From Aureimonas sp. SA4125 (GTDB lineage Bacteria > Pseudomonadota > Alphaproteobacteria > Rhizobiales > Rhizobiaceae), in the NCBI RefSeq assembly GCF_019973775.1, contig NZ_AP025032.1, positions 930,001-994,000 on the forward strand: DNA of 64,000 nt. Reading direction: 5' to 3'. This document shows, in pieces, positions 44,530 through 53,917 of the stretch (the first letter of the stretch is position 1; the number at the start of each line of letters is the position of its first letter). The position numbers and the translations under genes are program-made. The notes beneath the pieces are model-generated. The model ran no database searches. It was not told where the DNA came from and saw nothing but the letters and a program-made list of their open reading frames with translations.

Positions 44530-47328
44530 TCACGCTGACATGAGGCCAGCGTAGACATCCTGGAGCGAGGTGTGGGTGATGGTCAGAACGTTGTTGTTGC
44601 CGAAATCCAGGATCGCATCGCCATTGGCGGCCTGGCGCGCGACAAAGCTGCCTGCATTGTCGAGGAGGATGTGATCGACGCCGACCTCGAAATCCATGAT
44701 GCGGTCGAAGCCCATGCCGGGCCCCGCGACGAACACGTCGCTGCCCGTTCCGCCGGTCAGGAAATCGTTGCCGCGGCCCCCGTTGAGGGTGTCGTTTCCG
44801 GCAAACCCGAAGAGATTGTCGTTGCCATCGAGGCCCATCAGCACGTTTGCCGAGGAGTTGCCGATGATCCTGTTGTCCAGAGCATTGCCGGTGGCATTCC
44901 AGGCGCCGCCTTCCTCGAGCGACAGGTTCTCCACATTCGCGCCGAGGGTATAGGACGAGCTTGCTTTGACGGAGTCGATGCCCTCACCGGCCCGCTCGAT
45001 CACCAGATCGCCGAGACCGCTCACCACATAGGTGTCGTTGCCGGTGCCACCTTCCATCCGATCGCCGCCGCCGCCGCCGATCAGCGTGTCGTTGCCCCCC
45101 AAGCCAAGCAGGACGTTGCTGCTGGAATTGCCGATAATCCTGTTGTCGGCATTGTTGCCTGTGGCGTTCCAGGCTCCTCCTTCTTCCAAGCCCAGGTTCT
45201 CGACATGGGCGGTCAGGGTGTAGGAAAGGCTGGCACGAACGGAGTCGATGCCATTGCCCGCGGTTTCGATCACCCGGTCGCCGGCGACGTCGACGTAGTA
45301 GGTATCGTTGCCGACCCCACCCTCCATCCGGTCGGCTCCCTTGCCGCCAATCAGCGTGTCGTTACCACCGAGACCGATGAGGATATTGGCGCCGTCGTTG
45401 CCAGAGATGCGGTTGTCGAGTTCGTTGCCCGTCCCGGAGACGGCCGTGCCGTCCAGGTTGAGGACTTCGACATTGGCGGAAAGCGCGTAGGATACGGTGG
45501 AACGCACAACATCGTATCCTGCTTTCACGCCCTCCGACACCACGTCACCGGCATTGTCGACGTAGTAATTGTCGTCGCCGAGCCCGCCTTCCATCCGGTC
45601 GGCCCCGGCACCCCCGTCCAGGGTATCGTTGCCGCCGAGGCCGAGCAGGGTATTGGATGCTCCATTGCCGACCAACTTGTTGGCAAGAGCGTTGCCGGTG
45701 CCGTTAATGGCCAGGAGGCCGTCCATCGTGAGATTTTCGAGATTTTCGCCGAGGACGTAGCTTGCAGTCGACTTGACGGTATCGACGCCGCCATTGACCG
45801 TCTCGACGATCTGATCGCCGCTGGTGCTGACGACGTGGGTATCGTTGCCGCGGGTACCCTGCAGCACTCTCGGGGCCGACTCGACGGCCGCCCCCTGTGA
45901 CGGGCTCACCGCATACTGGTAGGCCTTGATGTAGTCGATCTGCATCTGCGCCTGAAAATCTTCACCCGGCGCCACCGATCCACCCCAGCTGCCGCCGAGG
46001 GCGAGATTGGCGACGATGTACATCGGCTTGTGCATGTCATCGGGCGTAGCGGCCTTCCCGACTTGCTGGCCGTCGATGTACCAGGTGATGTAGTCGGCTT
46101 GCCAGTCGACGGCGTAGGTATGAAAGCCGAGGGAGAGGTCGCCGACATAGGACCGGGCGCCCGCCGAGGTCTGCGTCCCCGTCTCCGCGGAGTGGACCGT
46201 CGTGTAGACCATGCTGGTATTGTTGCCCAGCACTTCCATGACGTCGAGCTCCGGCGGCCACGAGCCGTCGGTCGGCAGAAGCCAGAATGCCGGCCAGGCG
46301 CCCTGCACGGCAGGAATCTGGGCGCTCATCTCGAAATAGCCGTAGGTCTGCGAAAAAGTGAACTTCGAGGAGAGCATCCCGGACGTGTATTGATAGTTCC
46401 AGATATCATCCTGGATCTCTGTCGGGGCATTGTCGCCGGTAATCGTCAGGACGCCGTCATCGATGGAAAACGGATTGATGCCGAGGTCCTTGAACGAGGG
46501 GTCGATGTAGATCTGTTGTTCTTTGTTGTTGACCAGGGTCCGGCTGGTCCGGCTATCGGCGTCGTTCGAAAATACGGTGCGCCAAGTTCCAGTATTGCTT
46601 GTATTGTCATATAGGCTCAACGAGTTGAATTCGTCGGAAAAGGTCTCGACCAGATTGCTCTTGTCGACCTGAAGATGAAAATTGTCCTCGACGAAGGCGC
46701 CGATCGTGGTATTCTTGAAGCCGAGAATTTCCGTGTCGGAGAGCTTCAGAACGACATCGTTTCCAACCTGCGTCATGTTGGCGGTCACCTGCTGCAGCGT
46801 GGTGAAGCCATAGTTGTTAAGGCGGACGTGATCGCCGTTCGAACCGGTCTCGAAATCCGTGATCAGATCGTTGCCATTGCCTTTGCTGACCATGAAAACG
46901 TCCCGGCCGGTACCGCCCGTGAGGATGTCATTGCCGGCGCCGCCGTCGATCGACTGTGTTCCGGCGCGGCCGCTGATATTGTTGTCCAGCGCGTTGCCGA
47001 TGCCGGCCATGCCCTTGCCGGAATCGCCAACGAGCATCACCAGGTTCTCGACGTTGTCAGCGAGCTTGGTGACGGTGGCGCTTGAGTGGACCGTGTCGAT
47101 GCCTGCCCCTGCCTGCTCGACGATGCGGTCGTTGCTGGAGTAGACGAAATAGGTGTCATCGCCGCCAAGGCCGATCATGGTGTCGCCGCCGCCGCTGCCC
47201 CTGATGCCATCGTTGGTTTGCGTGCCCGTCATGGTTTCTGCGGCGGTCGTCCCCACGAAGCCCTGCTTGTAGCTGCCGGACAGTGGCAGGACCGCTTTGA
47301 GAAGATCGCTCGCACTAATAGAAGTCAT
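44530..47328 (-). CDS. Secreted GH16 glycanase with RTX calcium-binding repeats
   Basis: A 932-residue protein without a Sec signal, as expected for type I secretion. Order: an N-terminal RTX/M10-like region with GGxGxDxx nonapeptides (about 25-165), a glycoside hydrolase family 16 domain (about 228-500) with the catalytic ELDVME (Glu360 and Glu365), then four further blocks of GGAGNDTLxGG-type repeats (about 520-900). The relation to rhizobial ExsH/PlyA-type enzymes suggests an endo-beta-1,3/1,4-glucanase that trims exopolysaccharide. The ATG at 47328 begins MTSISASDLL; the frame stays open 61 codons upstream. The PrtD/PrtE-type exporter at 56-59 kb is the likely secretion route. Confidence 0.9.
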   Translation of the reverse strand: MTSISASDLLKAVLPLSGSYKQGFVGTTAAETMTGTQTNDGIRGSGGGDTMIGLGGDDTYFVYSSNDRIVEQAGAGIDTVHSSATVTKLADNVENLVMLVGDSGKGMAGIGNALDNNISGRAGTQSIDGGAGNDILTGGTGRDVFMVSKGNGNDLITDFETGSNGDHVRLNNYGFTTLQQVTANMTQVGNDVVLKLSDTEILGFKNTTIGAFVEDNFHLQVDKSNLVETFSDEFNSLSLYDNTSNTGTWRTVFSNDADSRTSRTLVNNKEQQIYIDPSFKDLGINPFSIDDGVLTITGDNAPTEIQDDIWNYQYTSGMLSSKFTFSQTYGYFEMSAQIPAVQGAWPAFWLLPTDGSWPPELDVMEVLGNNTSMVYTTVHSAETGTQTSAGARSYVGDLSLGFHTYAVDWQADYITWYIDGQQVGKAATPDDMHKPMYIVANLALGGSWGGSVAPGEDFQAQMQIDYIKAYQYAVSPSQGAAVESAPRVLQGTRGNDTHVVSTSGDQIVETVNGGVDTVKSTASYVLGENLENLTMDGLLAINGTGNALANKLVGNGASNTLLGLGGNDTLDGGAGADRMEGGLGDDNYYVDNAGDVVSEGVKAGYDVVRSTVSYALSANVEVLNLDGTAVSGTGNELDNRISGNDGANILIGLGGNDTLIGGKGADRMEGGVGNDTYYVDVAGDRVIETAGNGIDSVRASLSYTLTAHVENLGLEEGGAWNATGNNADNRIIGNSSSNVLLGLGGNDTLIGGGGGDRMEGGTGNDTYVVSGLGDLVIERAGEGIDSVKASSSYTLGANVENLSLEEGGAWNATGNALDNRIIGNSSANVLMGLDGNDNLFGFAGNDTLNGGRGNDFLTGGTGSDVFVAGPGMGFDRIMDFEVGVDHILLDNAGSFVARQAANGDAILDFGNNNVLTITHTSLQDVYAGLMSA

Positions 47329-47584
47329 GGTCACGGCGCTCCATTGCGTCAGATGTGCCGTAGCTTTGCGCGGGACCCCTTGTACTTTTTGGCTCGGATT
47401 TGAGACAAGTTTACGCACCCGCCGGAATTCTGCTGCAGCGGGAGCAGAAATCGCCGCCCGCGACCGAAGGCGCGGATTTTCCCTCCGAAAGAGAAGGAGC
47501 ACGCGCCGCATTGCCGGCGTTTCGCCCCGCTATCTGTCTCTACGCTCGGGCTTCGTCCCGTCCGCGGGAATTTGAGGAGTGCAC

Positions 47585-50500
47585 ATGGATTTCGACGTCA
47601 GCCGCAGAGGCTTTCTCAGCCTTGCTGCCAACGGCCTGGCCTTCGGCTTGCAGCGTCCCCAGCAACTTGAACTCTCGCATACGCAGTTTCGAAAGGGATC
47701 GGCGACAGGCGACGTTCTGGCGCGCTTCAGTCCGCCGGGACAGGAGTGGGTCGGTCACTTGTTGGATGATTTCGGAGGGCGGGTCGTCGTGGACGGATTG
47801 GTTCTCCGGGCGGCCGAACCATTGTCGAGCGAGGCGGTCGGGCGAATTCATGCGCGTTTTTCCAGCCCTGGAGGACATGAAACGGTCCAAGGTCGCTTCG
47901 ACGTCTCGGTAACGGCGCTCGAGGGTACCAAGGAGGTCCATCGGCCGCCTACCGCGATCGTGGTGTCCGGGATTAACGGTCAGGCCGAAGACGGCCAGTC
48001 GGTCGAAACCTGGCGAGGGCGGGAAGTCCTCCTGGCCAGCGCCGATGCACCTGGCTGCAGAATTCGGGTGACCGAGGGTCCCTATCGCGCCCAAGGAGCG
48101 CAAGGGGCGCCGCATGTGGTGACCGCCATGGGGCTGACGGTGGGCGCGATCGGAAGCACGCGCCGACTGGTGCTTACGGCGACCAACGCCGCTGGCTCGG
48201 TGTCCCGCACTTTCACGATGACGACCCGTCCCTTCGCCATGAACAAGGACCGGTACTTGGCCTTCTTCGACTATACCGATCCCGCGACGATGACCCTCGG
48301 CGAGGGTGGCCGCATCATGAAGGTGGTCGACAAGCTCCATGGACGAGCCCGCGTCGCGCCGGATGACAACGAGAGCACGCCGGTCTTCGACCGCGCGAGC
48401 AAGCGAATGACCCTCAGAAGCGATCGCCGGCAGCACTTGCGCATGGCGGAGGGCGCGACGAACGATGATTGGCGATCGCTCCTGGCCACGGAACGCCACC
48501 GGCTGACCCATATCGTTTTCTTCGAGACCGATGATTTCGAGGCTCCGCAGCCTCTTTTCAGCTATCTTGACGGCTCATCAGTGGTTCTGGCGGTGAGGAT
48601 CAATTCTGACCGCGGGGTCGAGATGCGCCGTCCGGCAGGGCTTTTCTCGCAACTCCGTCCGCAGCCGCTGTTCTCGGCGGCAACGACGCCGTCCGGCCTC
48701 GTCCCCGGTGTTCCGGCCTATATCGGGGCAGTCAGCAATGGCGTGAAGCTGTGGGGTCTCACAGACAATCGCGTGACACAGCGGACGCGGAACGATGAGG
48801 GCAATGTCGCGACCGACGTGACCGGCTGCGACCTCGGCCGCGAAGGGCGCGCCTACTTCAACGGTCGCATTCTCGGCGAGATTGTCGCGTCCGATGACCT
48901 CTGTGCCTCGGAGGTGCGCGGCCTCTACGACACCATGCAGGATGCCTGGGGACTGCCGCAAAGGACCGAGCCGGAGGCCTTCGATTGGGAGCAAGTGGAA
49001 GACTCGGCCTTCTACGACACCGGCGACGAAGGGATTGGCATCAATCCGCAGATCGAAACGGACTTTACACGGCCGCTGGGCTGGATACCCCAGATCGGCG
49101 ATCGCACCAACAGGATGGGCGTCGAGGCCTCGAACAGTACGGAGAAGGCGTTCCATCTGGATCCACGCTATCCCGGAAATGCAGCGGCTGAGACCACCGA
49201 GCTCACATCCGACGGCAAGCGTCACATGCGCTTTCGGCCGATCGACGGGGCCGGCCTGAAGCCGGCGGTCAAGGATTACATCGCCAGCTTGAAGACGGAG
49301 TATGGCTTCGTCGGGTCGGCCCTATCGACCCGGCGTTTTGTCGCGCCGGGCCCTTCGCACGCCTTGGAGCTGATGCTTCGCAACCCGCCGGCGATCGCCG
49401 GCAATTTCGCCTGTTTCGGCTGGACGCTCGCAGAATCCGGCGGCCATCCGCCCGAAACCGACTGGAACGAGCAATCGGGATCGGCCAACGAGATTTCGCA
49501 GGGCCTGCATATGGCGCCGCGCTGGCCTTTGATGGGGCGGCGCCTGGCCACCGGCGGCACTGGCTTTGGCATGGCGCGGTCGCATACCGACCGCGAGCAG
49601 CACTCCTACCAGTTTCTCATCGATGCAGCGACGGATACGATTAAATACTACCAGGACGGCTATCTGTTCTCGGTCCAGAAACCCCAGCGAGGGCTCCGCC
49701 TTTCGAGCGTCAAGGCATTCAAGGCAGGTCTGATTGCAGGCCAGGGCGGCGGCACCGGCATCCTGGCGGACAACGGGACACCGACGGGAACGCTGAAGGT
49801 GCTGGTGGGCGGCGGGGGGCTCAGCGACGCCAACAGCCGGCGCGGCGCACGCTTTGGCCTGAAGATCGTCGGCGGCCGGGCTGTCGACCTCTACTGGGAC
49901 GCGGCGAAGGACGACAGCGGCGCGATGATGGCGTTTGTGCCCGGAAGCTACGAGGCCTCGGAGACGGTGTCGCCGCTCCGCCTGCTTTCGGCTTCCGGCT
50001 CGGCCGTGCGGGCGCGTGCGCTGCCCGACATGACGCCGCTTCAGGTCGGTATCGACGATCCTGTCGTGCCAGAGGATTTCCATACGGCGATGTACCTCAT
50101 CGTCAACAACGCCGCCGGCGGCTTCACCGGCACGCCGGCGGTGGATCAAACCTCCGATGGCTTTCTTTCGCGCGTGACCTTCCACCATGTCAGGCGCGCG
50201 GCCGTCATCGCATCCGCCGACGTTGCGACGCGGGCGCGCGAACACTGCGCGGGTCTGTTCGGCGCGCTCGCCGCCCGTGGGACCATCCCGTCAGACAACG
50301 ACCGAGGGCTGATCTACGACTTCATATCCATGGCGATGGCGACGGACATGATGTGGGGACGGCCGATGGATGGCGCCGACCCCGTGATGGACTATGCCCG
50401 GCATCGAACGCTGTGGGACAGCATCGGCATGCTGGGGATATTCTTCGGCCCGTATGACGGTCTCGTCGACTGGAAGGATCCGGCCAACAGCTTCATCATG

Positions 50501-51163
50501 AAGAAGCGCGTGAACCGCCGGCCTGACCTTGGCTTCTCCTTCACCGGTCAGCGCGGCGGCGGTCAGATCATCGATACGATGAAGCCGATGGCGGCGCTCC
50601 ACCCGTTCGGTCCCTGGGCCAACGGCATGACGACACTCTTGACCGCCGCGGTCGCCAATCCTCGCCATCCGAAACGCCCGCTTCTGGGAGCCGGCCGAAC
50701 CGTCGCCCTGTATCTCGCAGGCGGGGGCTCCCAGTCCAAGCGGCGGCTGGACGATGGTGCGACCCGGGGTGAGATCGCCGTTCCCGACTGCTTTGCCTAT
50801 CGGCTGGGCGTCGATCTCCAGATTGCCAGCCAAAGCGCCAGCATGCCCATGGACGTCGGCATCTACACCGCGGTTCGGCGCGAGCAACGCCTAAACGTGT
50901 GGAAAAACGGCGATCGGACGGTGCCGTTTTACGCCGGATTGATCCCGACGCGGGACTACCAGACGGGGCACTCTCCGAGTGTCGTTCCAGCAACCAGCCT
51001 GAAGATTGGCAGCTTCGATGCCGTCACCCAAGGCGCCGCGGCCTCGCTCGGAGGCTTCTGCCTGCACCGCTGGTGGAACGACGAGGAACATGCCCGCTTT
51101 GTGGCATTGCTGGCACCGCTTGCGCGCAAATATGCGGTGCCACTCGGCCTCGATCGCGGGTGA
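47585..51163 (+). CDS. Large Tat-exported protein of unknown function (1192 residues)
   Basis: I do not recognise a family over the full length. The N-terminus reads MDFDVSRRGFLSLAANGLAFGL, a textbook twin-arginine signal (SRRGFLS), so the folded protein is exported to the periplasm or cell surface. The ATG at 47585 follows GAGGAG at six bases. The body is rich in Gly, Asp and aromatic residues; segments near 220-300, 320-450 and 640-800 look like beta-sandwich (lectin/LamG-like) modules. It has few cysteines and no RTX repeats. It is divergent from the GH16-RTX glycanase, with 256 bp between them. A carbohydrate-binding or polysaccharide-processing role is a guess from context. Confidence 0.8.
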   Translation: MDFDVSRRGFLSLAANGLAFGLQRPQQLELSHTQFRKGSATGDVLARFSPPGQEWVGHLLDDFGGRVVVDGLVLRAAEPLSSEAVGRIHARFSSPGGHETVQGRFDVSVTALEGTKEVHRPPTAIVVSGINGQAEDGQSVETWRGREVLLASADAPGCRIRVTEGPYRAQGAQGAPHVVTAMGLTVGAIGSTRRLVLTATNAAGSVSRTFTMTTRPFAMNKDRYLAFFDYTDPATMTLGEGGRIMKVVDKLHGRARVAPDDNESTPVFDRASKRMTLRSDRRQHLRMAEGATNDDWRSLLATERHRLTHIVFFETDDFEAPQPLFSYLDGSSVVLAVRINSDRGVEMRRPAGLFSQLRPQPLFSAATTPSGLVPGVPAYIGAVSNGVKLWGLTDNRVTQRTRNDEGNVATDVTGCDLGREGRAYFNGRILGEIVASDDLCASEVRGLYDTMQDAWGLPQRTEPEAFDWEQVEDSAFYDTGDEGIGINPQIETDFTRPLGWIPQIGDRTNRMGVEASNSTEKAFHLDPRYPGNAAAETTELTSDGKRHMRFRPIDGAGLKPAVKDYIASLKTEYGFVGSALSTRRFVAPGPSHALELMLRNPPAIAGNFACFGWTLAESGGHPPETDWNEQSGSANEISQGLHMAPRWPLMGRRLATGGTGFGMARSHTDREQHSYQFLIDAATDTIKYYQDGYLFSVQKPQRGLRLSSVKAFKAGLIAGQGGGTGILADNGTPTGTLKVLVGGGGLSDANSRRGARFGLKIVGGRAVDLYWDAAKDDSGAMMAFVPGSYEASETVSPLRLLSASGSAVRARALPDMTPLQVGIDDPVVPEDFHTAMYLIVNNAAGGFTGTPAVDQTSDGFLSRVTFHHVRRAAVIASADVATRAREHCAGLFGALAARGTIPSDNDRGLIYDFISMAMATDMMWGRPMDGADPVMDYARHRTLWDSIGMLGIFFGPYDGLVDWKDPANSFIMKKRVNRRPDLGFSFTGQRGGGQIIDTMKPMAALHPFGPWANGMTTLLTAAVANPRHPKRPLLGAGRTVALYLAGGGSQSKRRLDDGATRGEIAVPDCFAYRLGVDLQIASQSASMPMDVGIYTAVRREQRLNVWKNGDRTVPFYAGLIPTRDYQTGHSPSVVPATSLKIGSFDAVTQGAAASLGGFCLHRWWNDEEHARFVALLAPLARKYAVPLGLDRG

Positions 51164-51278
51164 TCGCGAAGTCGATGAAAGGCGAAAAGCGCTTCATCAA
51201 TGGGCAACGGCAGCATCATCGACTACGTCTGCGCCCCTGTGGGCCGGCAAGTCTGTGATGTTGCGGCACTGCTATCGT

Positions 51279-51990
51279 TTACGCAGCAGACCCGATCGGT
51301 TTATGCAAAAGGCGACTGGCAGTTTTGAGAACAATTGCCTGTGCTGGTTTTTCGATCATTCGGAATATCAATATAGATATCGCCAGCGCTATTGCCACTG
51401 ATGCAAAGGCAGCAGCGGCAGTCAGCTCAATCGGAAATTTTGTGCCAAGTAATTTGATCGGAATTTGGATAATGTATGGATGCGCAAGATAGAGAGCATA
51501 GGAGGCATCTCCCAGCAAGACGCCAATCGCGACAGCACTCGTGTTCGGAAGGTTCAGCTTGAGAAAGCCTGCAACGATCAATAGCGCAGGAACGCCATGT
51601 CCAAGAAAGCGTGGAATCTCCGGCGACAACCACAGCAGGCAGCTTCCAAGCGCCACAAGAAGCGCCGAATGGACATTATTGCGCCCTTGCATCCATGAAA
51701 AACGCTGGTACGCCAGGCAAAGAAGAATGCCAAAAGTAAATTCCAATATTATTGAATTCGTAAAAAATGTCCATAATACGCCACCAGCTGGCAGCGTTGC
51801 TCCCAGAAGGGCAATAAGAGTCAAAATTATGCACGAACAGAGCGCAGCCGAAAATTTTGCAGCCAGCGAAATTGCAAATATAGCATAAAAAAACATCTCA
51901 TAACATAAGGTCCAGCCAAGAAAAAGAATGGGCTGAACTTGGCCATTTTCTTTTACAAATGGAATGAAAAAGAATGACTTTATAACAGTT
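51279..51990 (-). pseudogene. Acyltransferase-3 gene, 3' part (separated by an IS1595-type element)
   Basis: Membrane acyltransferase family 3 (OafA/ExoZ-like), C-terminal two thirds. The frame enters from the insertion junction at 51990, passes GWTLCYEMFFYAIFA (the conserved NYEMFFY-type motif) and has about seven hydrophobic helices including LYLAHPYII. The ATG at 51896 is internal, not a true start. Removing the insertion joins this part in frame to the 5' part at 53583-53908, giving a 345-residue protein of normal length. The intact enzyme would O-acetylate a polysaccharide or sugar lipid. Base composition is clearly more AT-rich than the neighbours, which suggests recent transfer. Confidence 0.88.
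51983..51990. repeat. Target site duplication (left) of the IS1595-type element
   Basis: TAACAGTT, repeated exactly at 53575-53582 on the other side of the element. Confidence 0.88.
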
Positions 51991-53574
51991 ATTGCTTATC
52001 CCCTTCGCTCAGGCGGTAACCATACCTAGCGAAGCCGCGTGACGGCGGGGGCCCTGTCCCCTATCTCGTCTGGATGTCCGAGGCCCTGTTCCCCACGCGC
52101 TGGAAGAAAGACAAGCCGCCGTCGCTCGAGCGGTTTATGGCCACGTTCCCAGACGACTACGCTTGCGCCGACCACCTTGCCCGAAAGCGTTGGCCGAACG
52201 GGTTCCGGTGCCCGCATTGTGCCTCGCAGAAGGGATGGAAGTTGGAATCCCGCCCCTGGGTCTTCCAATGCTCAGGAAAGGGCGAGAACCCCGGCTGTCG
52301 CAAGCAGACTTCGGTAATCGCCAAGACGGTGATGCACGGCACGCACCTGCCGCTGCGCACATGGTTCATCGCGGCCTACCTCGTGGCAACCCACTCCAAC
52401 TCGATCTCCGCCCTCCAGCTCCAGCCCAAGATCGGGGTCGGGTCGTACAAGACCGCCTGGCTACTGCTCCATAAGCTCCGACGCGCAATGGTCGACCCCG
52501 GTCGGTCGCCGCTCGAGGGCAAGGTCGAGATCGACGAAACGAGCTTTCCCCATCGCAAGAGGACGGAGAGCCCGGACGGCGGGCAGGGAAAAAGCACGGT
52601 CGGCAAGGTCTTCGTCATCGGTGCGGTCGAGCATCGCGATGGCAGGAAGTCCGGACGGCTGCGGCTCGCCAAGATCGCCGAGGACCGGCGCGAGTTCATG
52701 GTTCCCTTCGTGCTGGCGAACACGGCGAAGGGATGCACGATGGTCACCGACGGAAGCAGTTCCTACGTCGGCATTCCGGATCGCGGGCATATCTTGAAAA
52801 ACCTGAGCAAGGACAATGCACCGCCTGGCCATATCGCCATGGAGCGCATCCACCGCGCCTTCTCCAATTTGAAACGCTGGTCGCTGGGCACGTTCCACGG
52901 CTTCCGGGAGAAGCACGTCGACGCTTACCTCAACGAGTTCGTATTCCGCTGGAACCGACGTCGCTCGTTCCAGACCACGATGGAGCGCATCCTCGGTATC
53001 GGCCAGGCGCTGCCACGCACCACCTACCGGGACATCGTGGGCGATACCTCGGAATGGCGAAGGCAGCATCAAGCCCAGATCTTCAAGATGACCTCTCCCC
53101 TTCGGATGAAGATGGCGAGGGAACTGGCACGCGAAATGCGCATCCCCATCATCGAGGCACTCGCGCAGATCCGCACCGAGACCGATAAGCGATACGAGCG
53201 TCGCCAACCGAAACGGCCAGCCCTTGCCCTGCGCCGGGAGGGTGATGCGCGCCTGTCCGGCCGTTATCGATATGTCGCCCGGCCAACAGTGGCCGCGATC
53301 GAGGCGCGCTATCCAAAAGTGGTGCCTGAGCCGAAAGTCGCGGCCCACTGACCGAGGCACGGGCTCGGGTTCCGACATCCAGCGACATGAATCCGAGCAG
53401 TTTCTGTGGACCGCAGGCCGGGAAGCGGATCTGTGCGCGACGCGCCGTCGCCGATGGTCTCTCCTACTCCAGCAGCTCGATCGATTCCCTTCCGCGGAGG
53501 CCTCCGGCCCCGCCATCGGCTAGCCTAGGCTTCAGCTATATCTGGTGGTCACCTGAGCAAAGGGGATAAGCAAT
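51991..53574. mobile_element. IS1595-family insertion sequence (1584 bp)
   Basis: The ends are near-perfect inverted repeats: both begin ATTGCTTATCCCCTT and continue [CT]GCTCAGG[CT]G, left at 51991-52015 and right at 53550-53574. An 8-bp target duplication TAACAGTT flanks them. One transposase gene fills the interior on the plus strand. Length, repeat structure and duplication size fit IS1595. It sits inside an acyltransferase-3 gene in the opposite orientation. Confidence 0.88.
52074..53351 (+). CDS. IS1595 family transposase
   Basis: A 425-residue DDE transposase. An N-terminal zinc ribbon CPHC...CSGKGENPGC (about residues 46-75) is followed by the helix-turn-helix-like target region. The catalytic core (about 150-305) has first Asp in KVEIDETSF, second Asp in VTDGSS and the late HRAFSNLKRWSLGTFHG...YLNEFVFRWN signature. 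The frame is intact, so the element may still move. The C-terminal 110 residues are basic and lie beyond the DDE domain, which is longer than in many IS1595 members. Confidence 0.9.
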   Translation: MSEALFPTRWKKDKPPSLERFMATFPDDYACADHLARKRWPNGFRCPHCASQKGWKLESRPWVFQCSGKGENPGCRKQTSVIAKTVMHGTHLPLRTWFIAAYLVATHSNSISALQLQPKIGVGSYKTAWLLLHKLRRAMVDPGRSPLEGKVEIDETSFPHRKRTESPDGGQGKSTVGKVFVIGAVEHRDGRKSGRLRLAKIAEDRREFMVPFVLANTAKGCTMVTDGSSSYVGIPDRGHILKNLSKDNAPPGHIAMERIHRAFSNLKRWSLGTFHGFREKHVDAYLNEFVFRWNRRRSFQTTMERILGIGQALPRTTYRDIVGDTSEWRRQHQAQIFKMTSPLRMKMARELAREMRIPIIEALAQIRTETDKRYERRQPKRPALALRREGDARLSGRYRYVARPTVAAIEARYPKVVPEPKVAAH

Positions 53575-53582
53575 TAACAGTT
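53575..53582. repeat. Target site duplication (right) of the IS1595-type element
   Basis: TAACAGTT, identical to 51983-51990. Confidence 0.88.
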
Positions 53583-53908
53583 TCTGTAGTTATTGATGTT
53601 GAGTTGAGGAGGGATGGGGTGACGATTGCAAGGACGATAACTGCTGACGTCAAAAACCAGTAGAGTGGCACAACGCGGGCCACCCGCCGCACGATAAAAT
53701 CTAACACGCCTTGGCCCGGTCTTGACGTATACGTGATAATAAAACCGCTCAGCACAAAGAAAATATCAACGCCACTGTAACCCAGGGAAAATTGATGAAT
53801 GCGGGTTTGGTATTCTGCGGAGAGCCCACTTCCTACGTGGTATAGCACCACCATCATCGCGGCGATAATTCGCAGTATCTGCAACGCATGCAAGCGGGCG
53901 CCGGGCAT
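53575..53908 (-). pseudogene. Acyltransferase-3 gene, 5' part (broken by two insertions)
   Basis: The N-terminal third of an acyltransferase family 3 protein. It starts at ATG 53908 and reads RLHALQILRIIAAMMVVLYHV, with the conserved R and catalytic-region H of the family, then SGVDIFFVLSGFII and RRVARVVPLYWFLT. The frame runs into the IS1595-type element and stops at 53549. Upstream, an IS256-type element begins nine bases before this ATG. In the pre-insertion sequence an earlier in-frame ATG (now at 55321) would add ten residues, so the second insertion may also lie within the coding region. Confidence 0.87.
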
Positions 53909-53909
53909 A

Positions 53910-53917
53910 CGGGATGA
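53910..53917. repeat. Target site duplication (left) of the IS256-type element
   Basis: CGGGATGA, repeated exactly at 55293-55300. Confidence 0.85.

Noticed and set aside
44530..47328. Repeated DNA in the glycanase gene considered as CRISPR or satellite
   Set aside because: The periodicity is explained by RTX nonapeptide codons and longer protein repeats in one reading frame; there are no constant repeats with unique spacers.
51896..51896. ATG at 51896 as the start of a 205-residue acyltransferase
   Set aside because: It is an internal methionine of the conserved YEMFFY motif; the true gene begins beyond the insertion sequence.
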